A stretch of 64,000 nt of DNA from Bacillus thuringiensis (GTDB taxonomy: Bacteria > Bacillota > Bacilli > Bacillales > Bacillaceae_G), in NCBI RefSeq assembly GCF_022095615.2, contig NZ_CP155559.1:4275501-4339500 (forward strand), in the 5' to 3' direction. A program made the position numbers and the translations under genes. The first letter of the stretch is position 1. Each line of letters opens with the position of its first letter. The notes beneath the pieces were generated by a model. It was not told where the DNA came from and did no database searches. It worked only from the letters and a program-made list of their open reading frames with translations. Shown here one piece after another: positions 9,901 to 18,690 of the stretch.

Positions 9901-10106
9901 TCCTTCACTTTTAAAGTTCCTGGACTTACAGAGTATTGATTCATCATAGATTCTTCATCTGATGTGTCCTTAAGAACTTTGAACCCAATTGAATATTCAC
10001 CGTCAGCCAACTGGGTAGCTGCTTGAACTGCAAGTGGTTGTAATGTTGATACGAATGTAAATACCATTAAAAACATAGCAACAATAATTTTTACATACCT
10101 GTTCAA
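6960..10106 (-). CDS. isdX2: Secreted/cell-associated haemophore IsdX2 with six NEAT domains
   Basis: 1048 aa from TTG 10106 (GGGAGAG 8 nt upstream). A signal peptide (1-29, ending VQA) precedes six NEAT domains at about 33-155, 195-317, 339-461, 489-610, 679-799 and 842-962. Haem-type YxxxY motifs occur in domains 1, 4, 5 and 6 (Y136/Y140, Y593/Y597, Y782/Y786, Y945/Y949). Domains 2 and 3 have YxxxH instead. Linkers are proline/lysine-rich (163-194) or made of NQGG repeats (nine at 611-671, five at 801-831). The C-terminus has NSKTAD, a hydrophobic segment (1025-1040) and RKYR, a degenerate sorting signal. It scavenges haem from host proteins and relays it to IsdC. As I recall, B. anthracis IsdX2 has five NEATs. 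Confidence 0.93.
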   Translation of the reverse strand: MNRYVKIIVAMFLMVFTFVSTLQPLAVQAATQLADGEYSIGFKVLKDTSDEESMMNQYSVSPGTLKVKDGKKKVSFTLEHSSWITKFETEKAGQFVATNVISEDKEKDTRVVEFEVDDVEKVLNAKVKVDIDFLNYHHDYDVRIAFDQNSITPIHVEQPNEKEDPANKPDPNEKPDPSQKPDQKPDPDQQPNSNTITDGEYSIPFKVLKDQTDEESKMNTYMVNPGVLKVENGKKKALVTLTSSSLIKNFQTEKDGAFADAKVVSEDKEKDTRVVEFEVGDVSKKLNAKVFIEMASRNYKQTHEVQLLFNQEKLEPIKNEEKQPDEDKKPEVEKPNVETITDGEYSIPFKVLKDKTDEESRMKDKVISPAVLKVENGKKKATVTLTDNASIKNFQTEKDGSFVDAKVVSEDKEKNTRVVEFEVDSLSKKLNTKVFIEVASQNYKQTHELQLQFNQEKLEPIKDEEKQPDGDKKPEVEKPDGNKNPDAETIKDGEYSINFKALKDQTEEISMMNTYTKSPGVLKVKDGKKYVSFTLTNSAWITKFEFEKNGSFVDASVLSEDKKADTRVVEVEVDDVSKKLNAKVKVDIDSMNYHHFYDIQFAFDKGSIKPLDNQGGNDNQGGNNNQGGNNNQGGNNNQGGNDNQGGNNNQGGNDNQGGNNNQGGNNNQNNNTIIDPKALKDGEYSIGFKVLKDQTEEISMMNTYTKSPAVLKVKDGKKYVSFTLTNSTWITKFEFEKNGSFVNAKVLSENKEKNTRVVELEVDDLSKKLNAKVKVDIDAMNYHHFYDVQFVFDQDSIKVLGNQGGSNNQGGNGNQGGNDNQGGNGNQGGNNQPKVIVDPKNLVDGQYDIPFKVLKDKTNELSKMHDYTVHPAKLIVKDGKKYIEMTLKNSAWITKFQTENNSLFADAKVVSEDKNANTRVVQFEVSDLFAKLNAKVKVDINEMNYHHFYDVQIQFDTNNIGALGTIKEDPKKDPNNPVITPKVDNVKKVDNPDFNRNADDKKKKEDQKNDSKKEKNSKTADTAQLGLYMVLLLGSLVLLVRKYRAGRL
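7611..7706 (-). repeat. Second NQGG linker repeat within isdX2
   Basis: Five in-frame 18-bp units encode NQGG plus two small residues (residues ~801-832), between NEAT 5 and NEAT 6. Confidence 0.9.
8094..8276 (-). repeat. First NQGG linker repeat within isdX2
   Basis: Nine or ten in-frame 18-bp units (NQGGNN/NQGGND) cover residues ~611-671 between NEAT 4 and NEAT 5. The near-identical units make length change by slippage or recombination likely. Confidence 0.92.
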
Positions 10107-10138
10107 TGGAACGACTCTCCCTTTTGAAAATTTTTTAA

Positions 10139-10597
10139 TTATTTAATACTGTTCCCATCAAATACAAAACGAATATCATATGAAGCATTATAATTAATAA
10201 TTGGGATATTAATTTTCACCTTGCCATTTAGTTTTTTTGACAAGTCAGCAACTTCAAATTCTACAACTCTAGTATTCTCTTTTGTATTTTCACTTAACAC
10301 AGTAGCTTCTATGAATTGACCATTTTTTTCTACTTGTAAACTTTTAATAGAAGTACTATCTTTCACTTTGAATGAAACATATTGTTTTCCATCTTTAACT
10401 GTTAATGTTGCCGGACTTTCAAAATAACTATTCATTCTAGAAGATTCATCTTTATCGCCTTTCCATACAGTAAAAGCAATATTATATTTTCCATCAGCCA
10501 ATTTTGTTGCAGCCTTTGCATCTTGTAAACCTAGTGTTGCTAGAAACGTAAATAAAACAGCAAATACGGCAATAATCATTTTAAATTGTTTAAACAT
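10139..10597 (-). CDS. isdX1: Secreted haemophore IsdX1 (single NEAT domain)
   Basis: 152 aa from ATG 10597, chosen because GAAGGG lies 8 nt upstream and because this start puts the haem tyrosines at Y136 and Y140, the positions published for B. anthracis IsdX1. A signal peptide (~1-29, ending AKA) is followed by one NEAT domain to the C-terminus, with no sorting signal, so it is released. It removes haem from haemoglobin and passes it to IsdC or IsdX2. It lies 23 nt after isdC and 32 nt before isdX2 in the same iron-regulated operon. Confidence 0.93.
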   Translation of the reverse strand: MFKQFKMIIAVFAVLFTFLATLGLQDAKAATKLADGKYNIAFTVWKGDKDESSRMNSYFESPATLTVKDGKQYVSFKVKDSTSIKSLQVEKNGQFIEATVLSENTKENTRVVEFEVADLSKKLNGKVKINIPIINYNASYDIRFVFDGNSIK

Positions 10598-10620
10598 ATA
10601 TTCATCGCCCTTCAAAAGAT

Positions 10621-11343
10621 TTATTTATTTAACTTCACTTTACGAATTAAGAAGATACCTGAAATAAGAATTAACGCTGCAAATAATCCGATGCGTGCTT
10701 CATCACCTGTTTTTGGATTATCTGTTTTTTCAGCTTTTCCACTTTCATTTGTTCCTTTGTTCGCCTCTTTATTTGCTTCTTTATTTGCTTCTTTACCCTC
10801 TTCTTTCTTCACTTCTTCCTTTAATTTTGTCTCTGTTTTTGTTTGATCATTATTCTTTGTTGCAGCAGTTGTTTTATTTTCTCCACCTACCGCTTTTACA
10901 TTTGCATCAAACGCAAAGCGAATTGTGTAATTATGGTCATAATTTACGTTTGGTACAACAACGTGAATTTTTGCAGCTGCTGGTTTAGATAAATCGTCTA
11001 TTTTAAACTCTACAGTTCTTTTATCTGCTGATTCATCTTTACTAACAACTTTTGCATCAATAAAATTTCCGTTCTCAGGTGCTTTAAATTCTGTAATCCA
11101 AGCACTATGATTCATCGGAATTTGTACTCTCATCTCACCATTTTTCACAACTAACTTAGCTGGTTTTTCAAAATAATCATTTGCCATTGAAGCTGAATCA
11201 TTTTCCGCTTTTTGAATGACATAGTTAATATCATAAGTACCGTCAGCTAGTTGTGCTGAAACTTTCCCATATGGCATGACAAGAAAAGCTAGCATACATA
11301 CGAACGTTATAATAAAAGCGGGTAATACAGAAATCTTTCTCAT
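10621..11343 (-). CDS. isdC: Cell-wall-anchored haem relay protein IsdC
   Basis: 240 aa, ATG 11343 after AAGGAGG. Signal peptide to about residue 30 (KVSA), one NEAT domain (~31-150) with haem tyrosines Y135 and Y139, then a charged Lys/Glu linker with NKEA repeats (185-197). The C-terminal sorting signal is NPKTG (209-213), a hydrophobic helix and a basic tail. NPKTG is the signal used by sortase B, encoded at the end of this operon. IsdC sits in the wall and passes haem from the secreted haemophores to the IsdE lipoprotein. It is the first gene of the operon, behind three Fur boxes. Confidence 0.95.
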   Translation of the reverse strand: MRKISVLPAFIITFVCMLAFLVMPYGKVSAQLADGTYDINYVIQKAENDSASMANDYFEKPAKLVVKNGEMRVQIPMNHSAWITEFKAPENGNFIDAKVVSKDESADKRTVEFKIDDLSKPAAAKIHVVVPNVNYDHNYTIRFAFDANVKAVGGENKTTAATKNNDQTKTETKLKEEVKKEEGKEANKEANKEANKGTNESGKAEKTDNPKTGDEARIGLFAALILISGIFLIRKVKLNK

Positions 11344-11390
11344 TTGGCTTACTTCCTCCTTGTTTATCTTTCATCCATACTTTTTGAAAA

Positions 11391-11405
11391 TGATAATTAT
11401 TCTCA
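11391..11405 (-). promoter_or_regulatory. Fur box 1 upstream of isdC
   Basis: TGATAATTATTCTCA matches the Bacillus 7-1-7 Fur core TGATAATnATTATCA with one mismatch; it lies 48 bp before the isdC start. Confidence 0.75.
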
Positions 11406-11476
11406 ATTTATAAGAAAAAAATAATAATCCTCTACCATTATGTAATTGTAATTTATTTATGTACTGTAGATATTAT

Positions 11477-11491
11477 TGATTATCATTCTCA
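11477..11491 (-). promoter_or_regulatory. Fur box 2 upstream of isdC
   Basis: TGATTATCATTCTCA matches the 7-1-7 Fur core with two mismatches. The identical 15-mer recurs at 11572. Confidence 0.65.
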
Positions 11492-11571
11492 CTTGATGTT
11501 AAAAATAATATCCCTCTCTATTCCGTATAAAGAGCGATTCACATTTTAACATACGTCCCTATCTTTTTTGT

Positions 11572-11586
11572 TGATTATCATTCTCA
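11572..11586 (-). promoter_or_regulatory. Fur box 3 upstream of isdC
   Basis: An identical copy of box 2, 95 bp further upstream. With boxes 1 and 2 it makes a three-site iron-control region in the ~500-bp gap before the isd operon. Apart from these sites and the brnQ terminator I see only AT-rich sequence here. Confidence 0.6.
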
Positions 11587-11803
11587 ATGAATCTCAAAAA
11601 AAATAAAACTATCCATTTTCCTACTCTATCACCTCTATTTACAAAAATGATATCGTTATAGAAAACTTTATACCTTTCACTCCTCACTTTCCTTCCAATA
11701 TTTCCACAACTAAGTCAATCTTAGCCTACTCATAAATTTTTTGTCAACTATATTACGTATAAAATTTTAAATATCTAAATCTCTCTATATGCGGCTTTTT
11801 CTA

Positions 11804-11837
11804 CAAAAAAAGAGGCTTTCTTTCATAGAAAGCCTCT
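11804..11837 (-). terminator. brnQ terminator
   Basis: An 11-bp stem (11811-11821/11827-11837) is followed on the minus strand by seven T, directly after the brnQ stop. Confidence 0.85.
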
Positions 11838-11842
11838 TTACT

Positions 11843-13168
11843 CTATTTTTCTACAGCAATTTCCTGCTTTTGAAACTTAGAAACTATATAACCAAATCCT
11901 ATACCGATTATGCCTGGAACTAACCAACCAATGCCTACACTATATAATGGAATCTTATCTAAAATAGGTGCTAATGCTGCAATTTGCAGATTCGCATTGT
12001 GCAATCCATCAAAGAAGCTAATTGCGAACGCTCCTATAATACCGCCTACATACATCGCTAATGGAAGGCGAACGTAATTTTCAACGAGTGATAATACGAT
12101 CAGCACGATACCAATTGGATAAATTGCAATTAGAATCGGTAATGCTAATGCGTTCAACTGAGTTAAGCCAAGATTTGCTACCATAAATGCTAACACACAG
12201 AAAATGAAAATAACTTTTTGATAAGAAAGCTTCGGTAATAAAGAAGAGAAATATTCTCCACAAGCAGCAACAATACCTACAGAAGTTGTTAAACATGCTG
12301 CTGAAATTGCAATTCCTAATAATAAAGTTCCGTAACTACCAAATAAATGATTTACAACGTTTGTTAAAATAATACCTCCGTTTGCTCCCATTCCAAGAGA
12401 CACACTAGAAGCTCCCAGATAAGCAAGTGCTAAATAAACAAGTAGCAAACCTAGTGCTGCAATAAATCCTGCAAAGATTGTTACTTTTGCAATGCTGTTC
12501 TTATTTGTAACACCTTTTGCTTTTAAAGCATTAATAACAACATTTCCGAAAACAAGTGCTGCAAGTCCATCTAAAGTTAAATATCCATCAATAAAACCTT
12601 TAAAGAGCGGAGCACTATATGCTTCTGTCGGTGCACCAAATTCTCCAATTGGTGTAATAAGTGCTTTTACTACGATAATTGCAATAACAGCTAATAAAAT
12701 TGGAGTTAACACTTTACCGATGCGGCCCACTAATTTCGATGGGTTTAAAGCTAAATAGAAAGTTACTGCAAAGAAAATAAATGTAAAGATAACAAGTGGA
12801 TACGATTGACCAGCTATCTCACTTGGTAAAAACGGTGCAACACTCATTTCATAAGCAACAGTTCCTGTACGCGGCACACTTACGAATACGCCTAAACATA
12901 AATAAATTGCAGTGATAAAAACAAGTGCAAATATAGGATGTACACGCCCTGCTAACTCATTTATATCTCCCTTTAGAGCTATAACAATTACTCCTAATAA
13001 AGGCAATCCAACGCCTGTTACGATAAAACCAAACAACGCAATCCATACATCTGTTCCAGCACCTTGTCCTAACGCTGGTGGGAAAATCATATTACCTGCA
13101 CCAAAAAATAGTGCAAATAACATTAAACTTATTGCAAACATCTCAGAAAACTTTAAAGATGATTTCAT
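11843..13168 (-). CDS. brnQ: BrnQ/LIVCS-family branched-chain amino acid transporter
   Basis: ATG 13168 gives 441 aa (MKSSLKFSEMF...) with AGGAGG 9 nt upstream; longer upstream frames have no ribosome site. About twelve membrane helices; the N-terminal FFGAGNMIFPPALGQ and SVPRTGTVAYEMS segments are family hallmarks. Such proteins import Ile, Leu and Val with Na+ or H+. The gene is alone, ended by its own terminator, and preceded by a long T-box leader whose specifier triplet and acceptor-pairing bases point to tRNA-Thr rather than a branched-chain tRNA. Threonine as a substrate, alone or in addition, is therefore possible. Confidence 0.9.
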   Translation of the reverse strand: MKSSLKFSEMFAISLMLFALFFGAGNMIFPPALGQGAGTDVWIALFGFIVTGVGLPLLGVIVIALKGDINELAGRVHPIFALVFITAIYLCLGVFVSVPRTGTVAYEMSVAPFLPSEIAGQSYPLVIFTFIFFAVTFYLALNPSKLVGRIGKVLTPILLAVIAIIVVKALITPIGEFGAPTEAYSAPLFKGFIDGYLTLDGLAALVFGNVVINALKAKGVTNKNSIAKVTIFAGFIAALGLLLVYLALAYLGASSVSLGMGANGGIILTNVVNHLFGSYGTLLLGIAISAACLTTSVGIVAACGEYFSSLLPKLSYQKVIFIFCVLAFMVANLGLTQLNALALPILIAIYPIGIVLIVLSLVENYVRLPLAMYVGGIIGAFAISFFDGLHNANLQIAALAPILDKIPLYSVGIGWLVPGIIGIGFGYIVSKFQKQEIAVEK

Positions 13169-13265
13169 TTCTACTAACCTCCTAAATATTTTTATATTAA
13201 CAAAATATTCTGAATTAAAATCCGTCACATATCCTCTTTCAAGCATACTTCCCCGTAAAAGAACG

Positions 13266-13540
13266 CAAAAAACACCCGTCCCTAACAAAGGGACGAGTGT
13301 TGAAATCGTGGTTCCACCCTTATTCTAATAAAATGAATTTATAACGAAATAAGCTCATTTTATAGCTCGTGTAAATTGATAACGGTTTTATCCGCCAAGA
13401 ATTACAATGCATCATGCATGCAGTTCACTCTTGAAGTTTAGAGGTGGTAAGATTGTCTTTTCGTATTAGGAAGCTCACAGCCTAAGGCTTCCCTCTCTGA
13501 GAATCGTAGAAAACAACTCATGTCCTCATCATTACTTTTA
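13266..13540 (-). promoter_or_regulatory. T-box leader of brnQ, threonine-type specifier (ACC)
   Basis: A complete T-box leader. Stem I has the AGAGAGGGAAGCC segment (~13480-13500) and closes with GAGG pairing CCUC. The specifier is ACC, followed by A, immediately before CCUC (around 13445-13452). The antiterminator T-box is UGGAACCACG (13306-13318). The terminator stem is 13271-13283/13289-13301, followed by TTTTTT. UGGA expects a U discriminator base, as in thrS leaders, not the UGGU seen in the asnS and pheS leaders here. Confidence 0.88.
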
Positions 13541-13620
13541 TAAAATATCTTGTCGAAACTTGTTGTTTTTTATTATATGGGCTATTTTTTAAAAAATCAA
13601 TAGTTTTATTTTTTCTGACA

Positions 13621-13654
13621 AAAAAATATAGGGAGAAAATTCCCCCTCCCTATA
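13621..13654 (-). terminator. Terminator of the pseudouridine synthase gene
   Basis: A 9-bp stem TATAGGGAG/CTCCCTATA (13627-13635/13646-13654) spans the stop codon and is followed by six T on the minus strand. Confidence 0.75.
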
Positions 13655-14339
13655 GCTGTCCTATTAATAATTCTAATTCTTCAGCTGTAATGTCTCGCCA
13701 CTTTCCTACTTCAAGATCATTTAGCTCTATATTCATAATGCGTTCTCGCTTTAGTTTTGTCACAGTAAACCCGAAAGCACGGCTCATTCTACGAATTTGT
13801 CTGTTCATCCCTTGCGTTAAAACGATGCGGAATGTAGACTGATCCACTCTCGTCACTTTACACGGCTTCGTCATGCCATCTTTAATCTTTACACCGCTAG
13901 ACATCTCATCAATAAACCAATCTGTAAACGGCTTATCAACAGTAACAACATATTCTTTCTCATGCTCATGATCTCCGTGTAAAATTTGATTCGCAATCGC
14001 GCCATCATTCGTTAATAAAATAAGTCCTTCCGATGCTTTATCTAATCGTCCAACTGGAAAGATTCTCTCTGGATAATTGATATAATCAATAATGTTATCT
14101 TCAATATGATCAGCTGCTGTGCAAGTAATACCAACTGGTTTATGAAAGGCGATATACACCTTTTCTTTCTCTTCTTTTGCAATAACCTGTCCATCAATCG
14201 TTACAACATCACCATCGCTCACAAGTGCACCGTGCGTACATATTTCACCGTTAATAGTTACGCATCCAGCTTTAATAAGGCGGTCTGTTTCGCGTCTTGA
14301 GCAGGATTTTGCTTCGCTTATGTATTGGTTGATTTTCAT
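13650..14339 (-). CDS. RsuA/RluF-family rRNA pseudouridine synthase
   Basis: 229 aa. Residues 1-~58 form an S4 RNA-binding domain (MKINQYISEAKSCSRRETDRL start is typical), followed by the pseudouridine synthase core. The catalytic Asp is in GRLDKASEGLILLTND, and the RQIRRM motif occurs in QGMNRQIRRMSRAFG. The length and the MKINQYISEAK opening resemble RluF (E. coli 23S U2604). It isomerises a uridine in rRNA; the exact position cannot be deduced. It is a single gene with its own terminator. Confidence 0.85.
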   Translation of the reverse strand: MKINQYISEAKSCSRRETDRLIKAGCVTINGEICTHGALVSDGDVVTIDGQVIAKEEKEKVYIAFHKPVGITCTAADHIEDNIIDYINYPERIFPVGRLDKASEGLILLTNDGAIANQILHGDHEHEKEYVVTVDKPFTDWFIDEMSSGVKIKDGMTKPCKVTRVDQSTFRIVLTQGMNRQIRRMSRAFGFTVTKLKRERIMNIELNDLEVGKWRDITAEELELLIGQL

Positions 14340-14366
14340 AGCATATTCCTTTTCATATATATTAAA

Positions 14367-14408
14367 AGCGTCAATCTATGGCAATATAATTATGCCACGA
14401 TTGACGCT
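14367..14408 (-). terminator. Terminator after mutS2 and the small ORF
   Basis: A 10-bp stem AGCGTCAATC/GATTGACGCT (14367-14376/14399-14408) with an inner TGGCA/TGCCA extension is followed by TTTTAATAT on the minus strand. Confidence 0.7.
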
Positions 14409-14411
14409 CGT

Positions 14412-14504
14412 TTACTTCGCAAAAACAACTAAATAAATAACCCCAATCACCAAAAATATTCCGCAACAAGCTAACAATACTTTTGCAAGTTTGTCCATAA
14501 ACAT
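14412..14504 (-). CDS. Small single-pass membrane peptide, unknown function
   Basis: A 30-aa frame with MFMDKLAKVLLACCG near the start, then one hydrophobic helix of about 20 residues ending in FAK. AAAGGGG lies 10 nt before the first ATG, and it sits 30 nt downstream of mutS2 and directly before a terminator. So it would be the last gene of the mutS2 transcript. I do not recognise it. The strong ribosome site, the coherent helix and the placement before the hairpin argue that it is real. Confidence 0.55.
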   Translation of the reverse strand: MFMDKLAKVLLACCGIFLVIGVIYLVVFAK

Positions 14505-14534
14505 ATAATGGTTTCCCCTTTGTTTGGTTGTTTG

Positions 14535-16895
14535 CTATTTTAATTCGACAACTGTTACGCCTAGGCCTCCCTCGCCCATGTCACCGTAGCGGTAGTTTTT
14601 CACACCGCGATGCTTCTTCAAGTAATCTTGTACACCTTGGCGAAGCGCTCCTGTTCCTTTACCGTGAATAATTGATACGCGCGGATAGCTTGCAAGCTGT
14701 GCATCGTCTAAATATTTTTCAACGCGCATCATTGCATCTTCATAACGTTCACCGCGAAGATCAAGCTCTAACGAAACGTGATAATCTCTACCCTTCACAC
14801 TTGCGACTGCTTTTTTCTCAGTTTGCTTCGGTGTATTAATGTATTCCATATTGGATTCTTTCACTTTCATCTTCAGAATACCAATTTGTACGCTCCACTC
14901 TGTATCACTTACTTTTTCAAGCAATTGACCTTTTTGACCGAACGTTAACACTTTTACTTCATCACCTGCGCGTAATTGTTGTTTTGGCGCTGTGTTTTTC
15001 ACGTTTACTTTTTGTTTCTTCACAAGCTCTGGCGCCGCACCTTCTAGACGGCTCTTTGCTTCAATAAGCTCATGGTCTTTCACGTTTATAAGCTGTGCTT
15101 TACGCAATTGACGAAGTTCTTGAATAATGCCTTCTGCTTCTTTCTTTGCAGCTTCGACTTTTTCTTCCCCTTCTTTTTGCGCTTTTAATAATTTTTCATC
15201 GCGCTCATCATTAAATTCAATAATTTGACGCTGTAATTCGCGATGCAGTTTTTCAGATTGCTTACGAAGTGCTTCTGCTTCGTTCCAGTCACGTTCTGCA
15301 TTCTTTTGACTTTCTTCTAACTTCGCAATCATATTTTCAATTTTGTTTGTATCTGTACTAATGTGGTTACGAGCTTGATCAATCACGCGATCAGATAATC
15401 CAAGGCGCTTCGAAATTTCAAAGGCATTACTACGCCCTGGTACACCGATTAATAATTTATACGTTGGGCTTAATGTATTCACGTCAAACTCAACGCTCGC
15501 ATTAATAACTTGCTCACGGTTATATCCGTATGCTTTTAATTCTGGGTAATGCGTCGTTGCAACAACGCGAGCACCACGATTACATACTTCATCTAAAATT
15601 GAAATGGCTAGTGCAGCCCCTTCTTGCGGGTCTGTTCCAGCACCTAATTCATCGAATAAAACTAAGCTTTCAAAATCAGCTTTTTCTAAAATATCAACAA
15701 TGTTCACCATATGTGAGGAGAACGTACTTAAACTTTGTTCAATCGATTGCTCATCACCGATATCAGCAAAGATATGTTTAAATACACAAATCTCTGACTC
15801 ATCCATTACTGGAATGTGAAGACCAGACTGCGCCATTAATACACAAATACCAACTGTTTTCAACGTAACTGTTTTACCACCTGTATTCGGTCCTGTAATA
15901 ACAATTGTCGTGAAATCTTTACCGAGCATAATATTATTTGGCACGATAATTTCTGGATCGATAAGCGGATGACGTGCTTGTCTTAAATCCATATAACGCT
16001 CGTTATTTACGATTGGTTTCGTTGCTTTAATACGCTTCGCATAGAAAGCTTTCGCAAAGATGAAATCAAGATTTGCAACTACTTCTACGTTTGATAAAAC
16101 GATATCGGCTTCTACTGCCACTTCTTCTGTTAACATCAATAAGATGCGTTCGATTTCTTGTTTTTCTTTCACACGTGCTTCTTGAAGTGCGTTATTTAAT
16201 TCTACAATGACTTGTGGTTCAATAAATAACGTTTGCCCAGAAGCTGATTGATCGTGAACAATACCACCATATACGCCGCGGTATTCTTGTTTTACCGGGA
16301 TTACGTAACGTTCATTACGAATCGTTACAATCGAGTCAGACAGCATTTTTTGCGCGTTTGAAGAACGCGTCATGTTTTCTAACTTTTCACGAATACGGCT
16401 CTCCGCAGTACGAATTTGAGTACGAATACCACGCAGTTTATCACTTGCGCTATCGACTACTTCACCGCCATCACCGATACAATTTGTAATTTTCTTTTCT
16501 AAATCATATAAAGATACAATTTGAGCGACATGAGTTTCTAAAATGGGAAGCTCAACACCATTATCAACCATATCTTCAATGAAACGTTTCATATTGCGAC
16601 TACCATACATCGTATTGGCAATATCAAGTAGTTCATTCGGGCTTAACATACTTCCAATCTTTGCACGCTTCACATTTGAGCGAATATCCGTAATACCACC
16701 TAATGGTGCACTACCTTTTAAACGAATGACTTTCGCTGCTTCATCCGTTGTATCTTGCATTTCTACAATTTCTTCAAAATCAGTGCTTGGCACTAAATTC
16801 TTCACTTTGTCACGACCAAGTGAAGAGGCTGTATGTTCAAGTAATTGTTCTTTTACTTTATTGTATTCTAATACACGCAACGTTCTTTCTAACAT
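14535..16895 (-). CDS. mutS2: Endonuclease/ATPase MutS2
   Basis: 786 aa. It lacks the MutS mismatch-recognition domain and begins with the clamp/lever helices. The ABC-type ATPase (Walker A GPNTGGKT near residue 335, Walker [14 protein letters not shown]) is followed by a long coiled coil (~510-610), a KOW-like segment and a C-terminal Smr nuclease domain ([11 protein letters not shown] ... [13 protein letters not shown]). In Bacillus MutS2 splits collided ribosomes and counters recombination. It lies 19 nt after polX, in the zapA-cvpA-polX-mutS2 run conserved in Bacilli. Confidence 0.95.
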   Translation of the reverse strand: MLERTLRVLEYNKVKEQLLEHTASSLGRDKVKNLVPSTDFEEIVEMQDTTDEAAKVIRLKGSAPLGGITDIRSNVKRAKIGSMLSPNELLDIANTMYGSRNMKRFIEDMVDNGVELPILETHVAQIVSLYDLEKKITNCIGDGGEVVDSASDKLRGIRTQIRTAESRIREKLENMTRSSNAQKMLSDSIVTIRNERYVIPVKQEYRGVYGGIVHDQSASGQTLFIEPQVIVELNNALQEARVKEKQEIERILLMLTEEVAVEADIVLSNVEVVANLDFIFAKAFYAKRIKATKPIVNNERYMDLRQARHPLIDPEIIVPNNIMLGKDFTTIVITGPNTGGKTVTLKTVGICVLMAQSGLHIPVMDESEICVFKHIFADIGDEQSIEQSLSTFSSHMVNIVDILEKADFESLVLFDELGAGTDPQEGAALAISILDEVCNRGARVVATTHYPELKAYGYNREQVINASVEFDVNTLSPTYKLLIGVPGRSNAFEISKRLGLSDRVIDQARNHISTDTNKIENMIAKLEESQKNAERDWNEAEALRKQSEKLHRELQRQIIEFNDERDEKLLKAQKEGEEKVEAAKKEAEGIIQELRQLRKAQLINVKDHELIEAKSRLEGAAPELVKKQKVNVKNTAPKQQLRAGDEVKVLTFGQKGQLLEKVSDTEWSVQIGILKMKVKESNMEYINTPKQTEKKAVASVKGRDYHVSLELDLRGERYEDAMMRVEKYLDDAQLASYPRVSIIHGKGTGALRQGVQDYLKKHRGVKNYRYGDMGEGGLGVTVVELK

Positions 16896-16914
16896 GTTGC
16901 AGGTCCCCCTTGTG

Positions 16915-18636
16915 TTACTTATTACGTTTAATATAGTCTAATAAACGTTCAATATCCCACGTGTTAATCACGTTATCTTTTTGAATCCAACCTTTACGTG
17001 CTGCTGCTACACCTGTTTCCATATCTTCTAACATTTCAAGTGTATGAGCATCCGTATTAATCGCTACTTTTACACCAGCATCTTGTGCTTGTTTTAATAA
17101 TTTCGCGCTTAAATCTAGACGGTTTGGATTCGCATTTAATTCTAAAACTGTATTTGTCTCTTTTGCGAGTTCGATTAATAAATCTGTATCTACATCATAA
17201 CCCTCACGACGCCCAAGAAGACGTCCTGTCGGATGGGCAATCATTGTGACATGTTTATTCTCTAGTGCAGCGCGAAGACGTTTCATAATCGTTTCACGGT
17301 CTTGTGAGAAGCTAGAGTGAATCGCTCCAATTACATAATCTAATTCTGCTAATACTTCATCATCAAAATCAAGCGAGGCATCCGGTAAAATGTCCATTTC
17401 AATTCCGCGTAAAATTGTAATGTCTGGATACTTTTCATTCATGCGTTCAATTTCTTTCGCCTGTTCACGAAGGCGTTCTTTCGTTAAACCATTCGCTACT
17501 TTTAAGTATTGTGAATGGTCGGTAATTGCCATAAATTTATAACCACGAGCACGACATGCCTGTACCATTTCCTCAATCGAAAAGGCACCGTCACTCCACG
17601 TTGTATGCATATGTAAATCACCTTGTATATCAGAGAACTGAATTAAGTTCGGATATTCTTTAATTAATTCAATTTCTTTTCCATCTTCACGCACTTCTGG
17701 TGGGATAAATGGAAGACCGAAATGAGCAAAGAATTCTTCTTCCGTCTCAAATGTTTTCATTTCACCTGTTTCCAAGTTCTCTACACCGTACTCACTAATT
17801 TTCTGGCCTTTATCTTTTGCGATTTGACGCATTTTTACGTTATGGTCTTTTGATCCTGTGAAATGGTGAAGAGTTGTAATAAACTCTTCTGGTTTTACTA
17901 AACGGAAATCAATTGAAATATCATATTCGTATTGAAGACGAACAGAAACTTTCGTATCCCCGCTCGCGATTACTTCAATCATATTATCAAATTGCAGTAA
18001 ATGCTCACGTACTACAGCTGGTTCTGTCGTTGCAATGATAAAGTCTAAATCTTTCACTGTTTCACGAACGCGGCGCAAACTACCAGCGCGAGAGAAACGA
18101 ATTACTTCAGCAATATTCGACAATTTCTCCTCTATTTCCCCGGCAATAGGCAATACCATTGCGATTGGTAAACGCTCTGGACGAGATCCTACTTGATCGA
18201 TTGCTTCTAATATTTTCTCTTCTGTCTTCTTACCGAAACCTGCTAAAGCTTGTACTTTATTTTCCTCACAAACCGCTTTTAGCGATTCCATATCAACAAC
18301 ACCAAGTTCTTTATATAACTTAGCTACCTTTTTACCACCAAGGCCTGGTAATTTTAATAACGGTAATAAGCTACTTGGCACTTCTTTCTCAAGCTCTTGT
18401 AATACTTCAGATGTTCCCGATTCTATATATTCTTGAATAACTGCTGCTGTTCCTTTTCCGATGCCCGGAATCTTCGTGAAATCTTCAATCTCAGAAAGAC
18501 TACGATCATCACTCTCTAGTGCTGCTGCCGCTTTACGAAATGCAGAAATTTTAAATGGATTCGCGCCCTTTAGTTCCATAAAAAGACCGATTGTCTCTAA
18601 TAATTTGATAACTTGTTTTTTATTTACTTTCATCAT
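16915..18636 (-). CDS. polX: DNA polymerase/3'-5' exonuclease PolX
   Basis: 573 aa (or 572 from the adjacent ATG at 18633). N-terminal helix-hairpin-helix segments ([17 protein letters not shown]) are followed by the Pol-beta-type nucleotidyltransferase core with acidic pair DLDF. A C-terminal PHP domain from ~335 has [15 protein letters not shown] and HPTGR metal ligands and gives the exonuclease activity. It acts in base excision gap filling. Same operon as cvpA/zapA upstream and mutS2 downstream. Confidence 0.95.
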   Translation of the reverse strand: MMKVNKKQVIKLLETIGLFMELKGANPFKISAFRKAAAALESDDRSLSEIEDFTKIPGIGKGTAAVIQEYIESGTSEVLQELEKEVPSSLLPLLKLPGLGGKKVAKLYKELGVVDMESLKAVCEENKVQALAGFGKKTEEKILEAIDQVGSRPERLPIAMVLPIAGEIEEKLSNIAEVIRFSRAGSLRRVRETVKDLDFIIATTEPAVVREHLLQFDNMIEVIASGDTKVSVRLQYEYDISIDFRLVKPEEFITTLHHFTGSKDHNVKMRQIAKDKGQKISEYGVENLETGEMKTFETEEEFFAHFGLPFIPPEVREDGKEIELIKEYPNLIQFSDIQGDLHMHTTWSDGAFSIEEMVQACRARGYKFMAITDHSQYLKVANGLTKERLREQAKEIERMNEKYPDITILRGIEMDILPDASLDFDDEVLAELDYVIGAIHSSFSQDRETIMKRLRAALENKHVTMIAHPTGRLLGRREGYDVDTDLLIELAKETNTVLELNANPNRLDLSAKLLKQAQDAGVKVAINTDAHTLEMLEDMETGVAAARKGWIQKDNVINTWDIERLLDYIKRNK

Positions 18637-18662
18637 TGCCCCGCCTTTCTTTCATAGAAAAA

Positions 18663-18690
18663 AACTTCTCTTTCTGAAAAAAGAGAAGTT
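18663..18690 (-). terminator. Hairpin at the end of cvpA
   Basis: A 10-bp stem AACTTCTCTT/AAGAGAAGTT (18663-18672/18681-18690) overlaps the cvpA stop and is followed by T on the minus strand. It may reduce read-through from cvpA into polX. Confidence 0.6.

Noticed and set aside
12912..13328. A 138-codon plus-strand frame opposite brnQ and its leader
   Set aside because: It crosses the T-box RNA and the brnQ start on the other strand; no ribosome site.
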